Assembly: GCA_902768435.1 (NCBI GenBank)
Contig: CACXLJ010000001.1
Span: forward strand, 1 to 64,000
DNA length: 64,000 bases
Direction of reading: 5' to 3'
From: an uncultured Bacteroidales bacterium
GTDB taxonomy: Bacteria > Bacteroidota > Bacteroidia > Bacteroidales > Muribaculaceae
Each line of letters opens with the position of its first letter. Position 1 is the first letter of the stretch. Below, in pieces: positions 52,102 through 62,646 of the stretch. The notes under the pieces were generated by a model. It saw only the letters and a program-made list of their open reading frames with translations. It was not told the DNA's origin and made no database searches. The position numbers and the translations under genes were made by a program.

Positions 52102-52138
52102 AAAAACGGTAAGATCAATTTTGACCTTACCGTTTTTA
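52102..52138. terminator. Bidirectional terminator between the LytTR gene and ppdK
   Basis: AAAACGGTAAGATCAA (52103-52118) pairs with TTGACCTTACCGTTTT (52121-52136... one A-C mismatch), flanked by an A run on the left and a T run on the right. It can end both convergent transcripts. Confidence 0.9.
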
Positions 52139-52162
52139 TTTAGGGGGTTATTGTCTGATTAA

Positions 52163-54877
<2,715 letters not shown>

Positions 54878-55201
54878 TAATTATTAGGTTTTATAAATAA
54901 TAAATTATTATTCAGTAAAATGAAAGAATAAGGTGTAAAAATGCTGAAAAACAACCAATTCAGTCGGTTTTGATTTAACGGAAAAACATTGCATTTTGCA
55001 ATGGTTACGCCTTGAAAACAGTCAAAACCGACAAGAAATTGATGCAAATGTTGCATTTTTGATGTGCAAAGGTAGTAAAAAAATCTTAATCATCAGGCAT
55101 ATAATGCACATTTAATGCTTCCTTAAAAATATTTTTTAACGAATAGGATATATTCACTATCTTTGCACTGTCAAACAAGAATTTAAATTAATCGTAGTAT
55201 C
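54878..55201. promoter_or_regulatory. Structured intergenic region: ppdK leader and divergent promoters
   Basis: Holds no gene. CAAAGGTA at 55067-55074 reads TACCTTTG leftward, the -7 of ppdK, giving a ~180-nt leader. Inside this leader GTCGGTTTTGA (54963-54973) pairs with TCAAAACCGAC (55022-55032) in a perfect 11-bp stem that encloses a second perfect hairpin CATTGCA-TTT-TGCAATG (54987-55003). On the other side TATCTTTG at 55158-55165 is the -7 element of rlmD. Confidence 0.6.
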
Positions 55202-56614
55202 GTGAGCAGAAAAAGAAGAGAATTGCCGATTGTAGAGAATCTTGAGATAACCGGTATTGCAGCCGAAGGCAAGAGCCTTGGCCGCTGGAACGAGATGGTG
55301 GTGTTTGTGCCTTTTGGAGCGCCTGGTGATGTGGTCGATGTCCAACTCACCAAGAAGCGACACTCCTTTGCCGAAGGCAAGATTGTGAAAATGCACACCT
55401 CAAGCCCCATGCGTGTGGAGCCATTCTGCGAGCACTATGGTGTGTGTGGTGGCTGTAAATTCCAGCACATCCCTTATGAGGAACAACTCAAGTACAAACA
55501 GCAGCAGGTTGAAGACGCTTTGCAGCGCATCGCCAAGGTGCAGTTGCCCGCTATCAATCCTATCTTAGGTTCGGCTAACACCTGTTTCTACAGGAACAAG
55601 TTGGAATTCACCTTCTCTAACAAGTCGTGGCTCACACGCGAACAGCTGGAAAGCGACGAACAGTTTGATGATCGCAATGCACTTGGTTTTCACATCCCCA
55701 ATGCATTTGACAAGGTGCTCGATATCAACAAGTGCTGGTTGCAGGACGATGTTTCGAATCAAATTAGGAACTATATTCGCCTTCATGCCAAGCAACAAGG
55801 ATATTCTTTCTTCGATTTGCGCGCTAACCAGGGCTTGATGCGCACCCTCATGATCAGGACCTCGAGCACGGGCGAGCTGATGCTCGTCGTGGTGTTTGGT
55901 GCCAATGATCAAACGGCCATCAATGAAATGATGCAGTCCATCAAAGAGGCTTTCCCGCAAATCACATCGCTCCAGTATGTGGTGAATCTCAAGTGCAACG
56001 ATTCGCTTAACGATCAGGAATTTGTGCTCTTCTCAGGTCGTGACTATATTGAGGAGGAGATGGAGGGACTGAAATTCAGAGTAGGACCCAAGTCGTTCTA
56101 TCAGACCAACTCGGCCCAGGCTTATGAACTTTATAAGGTGGCACGCCGCATGGCTCGGCTCAAGGGTGACGAACTTGTTTACGACCTGTATACAGGCACC
56201 GGCACTATTGCCAACTTTGTGGCTCGCCAGTCGCGGCAAGTGATAGGCATCGAGTATGTGCCCGAGGCTATTGAAGACGCTAAACTCAATTCGCGCGTGA
56301 ACGGTATCGAGAACACGCTTTTCTATGCCGGTGACATGAAAGATATCTTGACCGACGACTTTGTGCAACAGCACGGTTGCCCCGATGTGATGATTATTGA
56401 CCCGCCGCGAGCAGGCATGCACGAAGATGTGGTGAAAGTGATATTGAATGCTCAGCCCAAACGCCTTGTGTATGTGAGCTGCAACCCTGCCACGCAGGCG
56501 CGCGACTTGGCAATGCTTGACGAGAAATATAGCGTTGAAGAGGTGCAGCCGGTTGACATGTTCCCACACACGCAGCATGTTGAGAATGTAGTGGCATTGC
56601 AACGCCGTTTCTAA
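55202..56614 (+). CDS. rlmD: 23S rRNA (uracil(1939)-C(5))-methyltransferase
   Basis: A 470-residue RNA m5U methyltransferase with a GTG start (MSRKRRELP). An N-terminal TRAM domain binds RNA. The [4Fe-4S] cluster cysteines are in CEHYGVCGGCKFQH (about residues 77-90), with the fourth nearby. The SAM site is LYTGTGTIANFVA, the catalytic segment DPPRAGMHEDVV, and the nucleophile Cys in YVSCNPATQARDL. The family also includes RlmCD and TrmA-like enzymes; the Fe-S motif favours RlmD. It converges on the CYTH gene, 11 bases away. Confidence 0.93.
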   Translation: MSRKRRELPIVENLEITGIAAEGKSLGRWNEMVVFVPFGAPGDVVDVQLTKKRHSFAEGKIVKMHTSSPMRVEPFCEHYGVCGGCKFQHIPYEEQLKYKQQQVEDALQRIAKVQLPAINPILGSANTCFYRNKLEFTFSNKSWLTREQLESDEQFDDRNALGFHIPNAFDKVLDINKCWLQDDVSNQIRNYIRLHAKQQGYSFFDLRANQGLMRTLMIRTSSTGELMLVVVFGANDQTAINEMMQSIKEAFPQITSLQYVVNLKCNDSLNDQEFVLFSGRDYIEEEMEGLKFRVGPKSFYQTNSAQAYELYKVARRMARLKGDELVYDLYTGTGTIANFVARQSRQVIGIEYVPEAIEDAKLNSRVNGIENTLFYAGDMKDILTDDFVQQHGCPDVMIIDPPRAGMHEDVVKVILNAQPKRLVYVSCNPATQARDLAMLDEKYSVEEVQPVDMFPHTQHVENVVALQRRF

Positions 56615-56625
56615 ATAAGGAGGAT

Positions 56626-57096
56626 TTAAAGAGCCTCTTTAATGTCTTCAAAAGTGGTGAGGTACGAATTGTAGAATCGTCGGTCGTCGGTCACATTGCG
56701 GCCCACAAAGCGGGGCAGGGCATATTGGTAATTGGCTGCTGGCAGTTCAATCTCGGCAATGACCAGGCCTTCGAGCTGCTCGTGAAAGACATCAACTTCC
56801 CATTTATTCCCCTCATAGAACACAATGTGCCGCGTCTTGCTGATGACTGGCGGTGTGCACATGTTGAGCAGCGCCATGGCATCGTCCATTGGAATGCGGT
56901 ATTCAAACTCGTCACGCGCGTCATCAACACTGGGTCCTTTGATGGTGATGAAAGCCTTATTGCCCGCTGTCCTGACTCTCACCGTTCTGCCTTTCTCTCG
57001 TGACAGGTATCCTTGCCTGATGCTTATGGTTTCACTGCACATTTGCTTGAAACTGTCGTCGGTGACAAGATATTTGTGTTCAATTTCTTTGCCCAT
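56626..57096 (-). CDS. CYTH-domain triphosphate tunnel enzyme
   Basis: A 156-residue protein with the CYTH signature EIEHKY (ExExK, Glu4/Glu6/Lys8) at the N-terminus, then 'IRQGYLSREKGRTVRVRT' with basic triphosphate-binding residues, 'AFITIKGP', 'EFEYRIPMDDAMALL' and 'VDVFHEQLEGLVIAEIEL'. It would hydrolyse or bind tripolyphosphate or thiamine triphosphate; adenylate cyclase activity is less likely. The start at 57096 gives the family N-terminus; a codon 42 bases upstream would add a hydrophobic, unsupported extension. Confidence 0.9.
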   Translation of the reverse strand: MGKEIEHKYLVTDDSFKQMCSETISIRQGYLSREKGRTVRVRTAGNKAFITIKGPSVDDARDEFEYRIPMDDAMALLNMCTPPVISKTRHIVFYEGNKWEVDVFHEQLEGLVIAEIELPAANYQYALPRFVGRNVTDDRRFYNSYLTTFEDIKEAL

Positions 57097-57146
57097 AGAG
57101 ATGAATAAAGATGCTGTTAAGAATATTGATTTTGACATAAAATCAT

Positions 57147-57162
57147 TACTTTTGCAAAATTA
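57147..57162. promoter_or_regulatory. Abutting inward-facing -7 elements (DUF5686 gene and CYTH gene)
   Basis: TACTTTTG (57147-57154, rightward) touches CAAAATTA (57155-57162, TAATTTTG leftward). The two form a palindrome centred on TTTTGCAAAA, and both transcripts would start on the far side of the other's box. Confidence 0.6.
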
Positions 57163-57192
57163 AAAATAATCATCGATAAGATAAAGCCATTC

Positions 57193-59730
57193 ATGCTAAA
57201 AAAAATATTCTTCATATTGCTAGCCATGCTCATGTGCATTGCCATCGGGGTTGATGCACAGCAATATGTTGAATTGCATGGTGTGGTGAAGGACTCTGTG
57301 GCCGATGAACCAGTGCCTTATGCCTCGGTTTTCGTGAAGGGAACGGGCGAGGGCGCCATTGCCAATGTAAAGGGCGAGTTCAGTGTGTCGATTCCGTTGA
57401 ATTCGGTGTTGAAGGTGCAAGTGGTGGGTTATGAAACCAAAGAGGTGAAAGTGAGCGAACCGACCAATCCTTTTGTCATTTATATCGCTTCAACAAGCCG
57501 CATCCTCGATGAGGTGATCATCGACCGCAAACGCAAGGAGAAATATGAGAAGAAAGGCAATCCAGCCATAGCGCTCATGGAGGACATTCGTCGCCACATG
57601 AAGGACGACGACCCCTTGCTCAAGCCCTATTATGGCTATGACAAATATGAGTTGATGACCTTTGGACTCAACAACATGAATAGTGATGAGGAGAACAAAC
57701 TGCTCAATAAATTCAATTTCCTGAAGGAATATGTCGACACGCTCCCCGTCACTGGAAAACCCATCCTCCCTGTCTCGGTGACTGAGAATTACTCAAACGA
57801 ATATTTCCGTAACAATCCCAAGTCGCATAAAAGTTATATACTTGCCAAACGACACGAGGGCATTGAAGACGGATTGGATGCAGCAAGCGTAGAGAGGTTT
57901 CTCGACGATGCCGTTAGGGAGATTGATATGTATGGCAACGATATTCAGCTAATGCAGAATAGGTTCGTTAGTCCATTTTCAAGTATTGGTTCAAGTTTCT
58001 ATAAGTATTATTTGACCGATACCGTCGTCATTGATGGCGACCGCTGCGTGCGACTGTCGTTTGTGCCGTTCAATCCAGAGTCATTTGGTTTTATTGGCAG
58101 GGTATATGTGTTGCTCAACGATTCTTCCCGTTTCATCAAGAAGGTGATGATGACCACGCCTTCGTCGATCAATCTCAATTTCGTAAAGCGCCTCTATATT
58201 GAGCAGGACTTTGCGCGCGCCGACAACAATTGCCGACTCAAGACACGCGACGATGTGACTGTAGAGTTCAAGGTCATCAAGGGAGCTCAAGAGTTTTATG
58301 CTCATCGCAAGACCATTTATACCAATCATAGTTTTGAACCGCCATTTGATTTGAGCATTTTCGAGAAAAGTGGTGAAGAGATTTTGGCCGACAATGCCAC
58401 TCATCTAACTCAAGAGGAGTGGAAACGATTGAGACCAGCCCAGGCCAAGACTAAAGACGATGATGTGGGAGGTATGCTGGCACGCCTGCGCAAGTCACGC
58501 GTCTTTTACTGGACCGAGAAAGTGGCTCTCACGCTGCTCAACGGCTATGTATCAACGGGCAATCCCAGCAAATTCGACTTTGGCCCTTTGAACACTTTCA
58601 TGAACTGGAACAAGCTGGAGGGATTCAGGCTCAAGGTGGGTGGCATGACCACAGCGCACCTCAACAAGCGCCTGTTTGCCAAAGGTTATCTCGCCTATGG
58701 ATTCAAAGATGAGAAACTGAAGTATATGGGCGAACTCGAATACTCGTTTAATGACAAGAAGTATCATGGCAATGAGTTCCCGATTCACTCGCTCAAACTG
58801 TCGCATCAATACGATGTTGACAAGATAGGGCAACATTATCAGTTCACAAGTCAGGATAATGCATTCCTTGCCATACGCCGCCAAACCGATGACAAGATGA
58901 CTTACCTGCGCCGCACAGCACTCCAATACAAGATTGAGTGGCTTAACGGCTTCTCGTTTGCCGCATCGTTGGAGCATCAGCGGCACGAGGCCACCCGATT
59001 CTTGCCCTTTGTTGATGGAAATGGTAGTGTGCATGGGCATTACAACACAGCAGGATTCCAGGTGCAACTGCGCTATGCCCCTGGCGAGAAGTTCTATCAG
59101 ACGCGCATGTTCCGTTTCCCCATCAATATTGACAATCCCATCATGACGCTTACGCACACCTATATGCCCAAGGGCTTCCTGGGGGGTGATTTTGAGGTGA
59201 ACAAGACGGAATTTGCCATTCAAAAGCGGTTCTGGTTCTCGGCTTTTGGATATACCGATGTGATTGTTAAAGCGGGCAAGATTTGGAGCAAAGTGGCTTA
59301 TCCCGACCTGATGATTCCCAATGCCAACCTGTCGTACACCATTCAGCCTGAGACCTACACACTGATGAACGCCATGGAGTTTGCCAACGACCAGTTTGTG
59401 TCGTGGGATGTGACCTACTGGATGAATGGGCTCATCTTTAACCGCATTCCGCTTGTCAAGAAGCTCAAGCTGCGTGAAGTGCTCTCGTTCAGAGGACTGT
59501 ATGGCAGTCTCACCAGCAAGAATGATCCTGCGAAGTCGGCCGATGTGTACCGGTTCCCTGAGTTGGCAAATTGCCAGCCTATGGGCAAGAAACCCTATAT
59601 GGAATTGGGAGTGGGCATCGACAACATCCTGTCGTTCTTGCGGGTCGACTATGTGTGGCGCCTCACCTATCGCGACACGCCTGGTGTCGACAAGCAAGGA
59701 CTTCGAGTGCAGGTACACATTGCCTTCTAA
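57193..59730 (+). CDS. DUF5686 outer-membrane protein with carboxypeptidase-regulatory domain
   Basis: An 845-residue secreted protein. A signal peptide ends near residue 24 (GVDAQQ). A beta-sandwich of the carboxypeptidase-regulatory type follows to about 100 ('LHGVVKDSVADEPVPYASVFV'), then a large region recognisable as DUF5686 ('RRHMKDDDPLLKPYYGYDKYE', 'FLKEYVDTLP', 'NLNFVKRLYIEQDFAR'), and a C-terminal barrel with aromatic-ended strands finishing 'LRVQVHIAF'. Such proteins are common outer-membrane proteins of Bacteroidetes with unknown function. Its promoter abuts that of the CYTH gene. Confidence 0.88.
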   Translation: MLKKIFFILLAMLMCIAIGVDAQQYVELHGVVKDSVADEPVPYASVFVKGTGEGAIANVKGEFSVSIPLNSVLKVQVVGYETKEVKVSEPTNPFVIYIASTSRILDEVIIDRKRKEKYEKKGNPAIALMEDIRRHMKDDDPLLKPYYGYDKYELMTFGLNNMNSDEENKLLNKFNFLKEYVDTLPVTGKPILPVSVTENYSNEYFRNNPKSHKSYILAKRHEGIEDGLDAASVERFLDDAVREIDMYGNDIQLMQNRFVSPFSSIGSSFYKYYLTDTVVIDGDRCVRLSFVPFNPESFGFIGRVYVLLNDSSRFIKKVMMTTPSSINLNFVKRLYIEQDFARADNNCRLKTRDDVTVEFKVIKGAQEFYAHRKTIYTNHSFEPPFDLSIFEKSGEEILADNATHLTQEEWKRLRPAQAKTKDDDVGGMLARLRKSRVFYWTEKVALTLLNGYVSTGNPSKFDFGPLNTFMNWNKLEGFRLKVGGMTTAHLNKRLFAKGYLAYGFKDEKLKYMGELEYSFNDKKYHGNEFPIHSLKLSHQYDVDKIGQHYQFTSQDNAFLAIRRQTDDKMTYLRRTALQYKIEWLNGFSFAASLEHQRHEATRFLPFVDGNGSVHGHYNTAGFQVQLRYAPGEKFYQTRMFRFPINIDNPIMTLTHTYMPKGFLGGDFEVNKTEFAIQKRFWFSAFGYTDVIVKAGKIWSKVAYPDLMIPNANLSYTIQPETYTLMNAMEFANDQFVSWDVTYWMNGLIFNRIPLVKKLKLREVLSFRGLYGSLTSKNDPAKSADVYRFPELANCQPMGKKPYMELGVGIDNILSFLRVDYVWRLTYRDTPGVDKQGLRVQVHIAF

Positions 59731-59770
59731 ATCCCACTGTCGCGAGTTCCATCCATTGGTAACATACTGA

Positions 59771-59802
59771 ATGCGCCACCCGCAGTGTCGTGGATGGCGC
59801 AT
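59771..59802. terminator. Hairpin between the convergent DUF5686 and aguB genes
   Basis: ATGCGCCA (59771-59778) pairs with TGGCGCAT (59795-59802), with part of the 16-nt loop also able to pair (CCG/CGTGG). TTTCGTTATTATG follows rightward. Probably ends both genes. Confidence 0.65.
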
Positions 59803-59825
59803 GATTTCGTTATTATGACTAATAA

Positions 59826-60704
59826 TTAGTCGTCGATGAAGCGGCGGTTCAGGTTGCCGTAGTAGTCAATGCGGCGGTCACGCAAGAAGGGCCACCAGCG
59901 CCTTACTACCTCGGTGCGTTCCATGTTGAGGTCAAACACCTTTTCCTCTTCCTGGTCCTGCGATGCCTGATAGAGGATTTCGCCTTGCTGGCCAGCAATG
60001 AAACTGCTTCCCCAGAACTGGATGCCGCGCGTCATTCCGCTGGGATCCACCTCGTGGCCGCAGCGGTTCACCGTCACTACAGGCAGGCCGTTGGCAATGG
60101 CATGACCACGCTGTACGGTAGTCCATGCCTCAATCTGGCGTTTCTTTTCTTGTGGCGTGTCGCTGCTCTCGTAGCCAATGGCGGTGGGGTAGATGAGCAG
60201 TTGCGCCCCTTGCAGGGCCATGAGTCTGGCGGCTTCGGGATACCACTGATCCCAGCACACGAGCACGCCCAATCGTCCCACCGATGTGTCGATGGGCTTG
60301 AAACCGATATCACCCGGTGTGAAATAGAATTTCTCGTAGTAGGCAGGGTCGTCGGGGATATGCATCTTGCGATATTTGCCTGCTATGCTGCCGTCTTTTT
60401 CAAACACCACGGCGGTGTTATGATACAGCCCCGTGGCGCGTTTCTCGAACAACGAAGTGACAAGCACAATCTGGTTGCCCTTGGCCAGCGAGCCGTAGAA
60501 AGCCGTTACATCACCAGGAATCTCGGTGGCCAGATTGAAGTTGTGCACATCTTCCACTTGGCAAAAGTAGAGTGCATCGTGCAACTCTTGCATCACAATG
60601 AGTTCTGCTCCTTGTTGTGCAAGGGCTGTGATTTTCTGTGCAAGGCGTGAGCGGTTGTCTTCCACATTGCCTGTGTTATGCTGTTGAATGATACCAATTT
60701 TCAT
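59826..60704 (-). CDS. aguB: N-carbamoylputrescine amidase
   Basis: A 292-residue nitrilase-family amidohydrolase that converts N-carbamoylputrescine to putrescine, CO2 and ammonia. The Glu-Lys-Cys triad is visible as QELHDALYF (Glu40), GKYRKMHIP (Lys113) and VCWDQWYPEAAR (Cys150). 'CQVEDVHNF' and 'RRIDYYGNL' are typical of AguB. It follows aguA by 5 bases in the same leftward operon, which fixes the pathway. Confidence 0.96.
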   Translation of the reverse strand: MKIGIIQQHNTGNVEDNRSRLAQKITALAQQGAELIVMQELHDALYFCQVEDVHNFNLATEIPGDVTAFYGSLAKGNQIVLVTSLFEKRATGLYHNTAVVFEKDGSIAGKYRKMHIPDDPAYYEKFYFTPGDIGFKPIDTSVGRLGVLVCWDQWYPEAARLMALQGAQLLIYPTAIGYESSDTPQEKKRQIEAWTTVQRGHAIANGLPVVTVNRCGHEVDPSGMTRGIQFWGSSFIAGQQGEILYQASQDQEEEKVFDLNMERTEVVRRWWPFLRDRRIDYYGNLNRRFIDD

Positions 60705-60709
60705 GAGTG

Positions 60710-61744
60710 CTAAATATTTAATGTGTTTACTGGAAATTGCATGGTGGCGCAGTGCAGCGATCCGTGCTGAACGATAAGTGAAGTGCAGTCAATGCCCTTG
60801 ACGGTGCGATCAGGGAATGCCTCGCCCACAATGCGGCAAGCCTCGTCGTCGAGTCTTGGTTGGTTATAGGTAGGCACCAGCACGCTGTGGTTAGTTACCA
60901 GGAAATTGGCATAGGTTGCCGGCAACCGGTAATCGTCGTCAAAGATGGGAGCGGGCAGGGGCAGCTCAAGCAGGCGGTAGGGTTCGCCATTGGCATTGGT
61001 GAATGATGCGAGTTGCTCTTTCATGAGTTGCATTTCGCTGTAGTGCACATCGGCAGCGTCGTTGCATCCGCAATATATAATGGTGTTATTGGGAGCAAAG
61101 CGTGCCAGCGTGTCGATGTGGCAGTCGGTGTCATCTCCTGCGATGAAGCCGTGGTCGAGCCAAAGAATTTTCTCTGCTCCGAGGCGTTTCTTGAGTTCTT
61201 GTTCTATCTCGGCTTTGCTCCACTGCTGGTTGCGGTTGGGCGAGAGCAGGCATTTTGTGGTGGTCAGGATGGTACCGTTTCCGTCACTCTCTATCGAACC
61301 TCCTTCCAGAACCATGTCGAGATGATTCTCCATACCATTCTTGAACACACCTGCTTTTTCCAGCGCTCGGTTTATCTGGTTGTCGTGGTTGGCGGCAAAT
61401 TTCATGCCCCATGCATTGAATGTGAAATCAAGTGGCACGGGCTGCGCGTTGTTCAGCACCGTAATGGCACCAAAATCTCTTGCCCAGGTGTCGTTGCTGT
61501 CGGCAGTGACTATGCGAATTTTAGACCCTTGACTTGCGACATCATGGGGCAAGTGGTTTTGAACAAGGTCGATTGATGGGGCCACAATAATGAGCTGCTC
61601 ATCGCACAAGATGTTACGGGATAGCTCGACATAGCATTGGGTGACATCGTGCAGGGTCGGGAGCCAGTCAGTGTCGGCATGAGGCCATGCTATCAAGATT
61701 GCATCTTGAGGGGACCATTCAGGTGGGAGCGTGCGATTACTCAT
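60710..61744 (-). CDS. aguA: Agmatine deiminase
   Basis: A 344-residue guanidino-group hydrolase that turns agmatine into N-carbamoylputrescine. N-terminal TLPPEWSPQDAILIAWPH, 'DSNDTWARDFGAITV', 'LEGGSIESDGNGTILTTTKCLL', 'WLDHGFIAGDDTDCHIDTLARF' (in part) and the catalytic cysteine in GSLHCATMQFP (Cys332) match AguA. It overlaps the small gene upstream by 8 bases and precedes aguB by 5. Product feeds putrescine/spermidine synthesis, in which NspC also acts. Confidence 0.96.
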   Translation of the reverse strand: MSNRTLPPEWSPQDAILIAWPHADTDWLPTLHDVTQCYVELSRNILCDEQLIIVAPSIDLVQNHLPHDVASQGSKIRIVTADSNDTWARDFGAITVLNNAQPVPLDFTFNAWGMKFAANHDNQINRALEKAGVFKNGMENHLDMVLEGGSIESDGNGTILTTTKCLLSPNRNQQWSKAEIEQELKKRLGAEKILWLDHGFIAGDDTDCHIDTLARFAPNNTIIYCGCNDAADVHYSEMQLMKEQLASFTNANGEPYRLLELPLPAPIFDDDYRLPATYANFLVTNHSVLVPTYNQPRLDDEACRIVGEAFPDRTVKGIDCTSLIVQHGSLHCATMQFPVNTLNI

Positions 61745-61961
61745 TAATATTCTCCCAAATCGAGTCGCGCGACTCCATGAGTTCGTCGAAGTAGTCCTGA
61801 TATCCAGTCTTGGTGTCGTAGCCTCGCTCGTCGCACCACTCTTTATAGTCGTTCAGCAAACTTTTGTCCTCATCAAGCATCATCTTGAATTCGTCTTCTG
61901 CTTCGCTGATTCTGCTATGTTGGTCAAGCAGAGCACTTAAGATGTCGGAAATGTCGTTCAT
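61737..61961 (-). CDS. Small acidic protein of unknown function upstream of aguA
   Basis: A 74-residue, highly acidic (many D and E) all-helical protein, 'MNDISDILSALLDQHSRISE' at the start, with a 'DEDKSLLNDYKEWCDERGYD' stretch in the middle and no hydrophobic segment. It overlaps aguA by 8 bases and has a good -7 element 37 bases upstream, so it is the first gene of the aguA-aguB operon. I do not recognise a family; a regulatory or chaperone-like role is only a guess. Confidence 0.7.
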   Translation of the reverse strand: MNDISDILSALLDQHSRISEAEDEFKMMLDEDKSLLNDYKEWCDERGYDTKTGYQDYFDELMESRDSIWENINE

Positions 61962-61997
61962 GATGTTCTTGTTTTAGTTATGATTGTAATTTATGGT

Positions 61998-62005
61998 CAA
62001 ATTTA
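61998..62005 (-). promoter_or_regulatory. -7 element of the small gene-aguA-aguB operon
   Basis: CAAATTTA reads TAAATTTG leftward, 37 bases before the ATG at 61961. Confidence 0.6.
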
Positions 62006-62165
62006 ATCATTTCTCTCAAATTAACAATACATTCGGTGCATAAAATATGTCAAAAATCAATTTTTGTTGATAAATAGTCGGTATTATGCTTTTATTAAGA
62101 TTATAGTGCAACTGCGTGGCACACTTGTTTCCGTACTTTGCATTGTAATTTAAAATCAAGCTATT

Positions 62166-62375
62166 ATGGAAAATGTATTTGTAATTTCGAGCAATGTGCG
62201 CAAGCGCATGAAGAACCTGAGCACCGAGGAGCAACAGGTTATTATCGACACTTTCATGTGCGATGAAGTGAACAAGACCCCACGAAAACATGTGCTGTCG
62301 CCCATCATGGAATTGTACTACACCATGATTCACGACTACATCATGCGCGATCCCATGTGCATTAGCGCCTGTTAA
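62166..62375 (+). CDS. Small unknown protein (69 residues)
   Basis: A 69-residue soluble protein, MENVFVISSNVRKRMKNLS at the start, with 'STEEQQVIIDTFMCDEV' (helical), and an aromatic C-terminal helix 'ELYYTMIHDYIMRDPMC'. It contains three cysteines. I do not recognise a family. It is isolated: about 200 bases from its neighbour upstream, with a downstream hairpin terminator at 62479. TACTTTG at 62134-62140 is a shortened -7-like box. Moderately confident that it is a gene, based on codon use and isolation. Confidence 0.6.
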   Translation: MENVFVISSNVRKRMKNLSTEEQQVIIDTFMCDEVNKTPRKHVLSPIMELYYTMIHDYIMRDPMCISAC

Positions 62376-62478
62376 TCAAGCACAATGCCATAATTTATAG
62401 TTTCCAGCATTTGTCACCCGTAATGGGAATGTCTGGATAGACTGAGGTATTATTATTACGATGCTTTGTGCTCCCATA

Positions 62479-62515
62479 TAATCCCGCATTTGTTGCGGGA
62501 TTATTGGTTTTTTGG
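62479..62515 (+). terminator. Terminator between the 69-residue gene and tgt
   Basis: Perfect 10-bp stem TAATCCCGCA (62479-62488) / TGCGGGATTA (62494-62503), 5-nt loop, then TTGGTTTTTTGG. It lies about 100 bases past the small gene's stop; the bases between show no other signal that I can support. Confidence 0.85.
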
Positions 62516-62546
62516 CTTTTTTATTGAACAAGTCAAGGATTATTCC

Positions 62547-62554
62547 TAATTTTG
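62547..62554 (+). promoter_or_regulatory. -7 element of tgt
   Basis: TAATTTTG matches TAnnTTTG, 92 bases before the tgt start, implying an ~85-nt leader. Confidence 0.5.
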
Positions 62555-62646
62555 CATCTTATTATTGAATTACTCTATAACAATTATATTGTTCATAAGA
62601 AAAAATTCTATGCACATTCGTGTTAATGGCATAGTTTTTCACGATT

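Noticed and set aside
58552..59802. A 416-codon open frame opposite the DUF5686 gene
   Set aside because: It lies entirely on the antisense strand of a well supported barrel protein; its composition (many His, Arg and Leu) is what codon bias of the real gene produces on that strand.
62376..62478. A small RNA in the gap before the 62479 terminator
   Set aside because: No promoter-like -7 box or extended stem that I can support; the interval can be the 3' end of the small gene's transcript.
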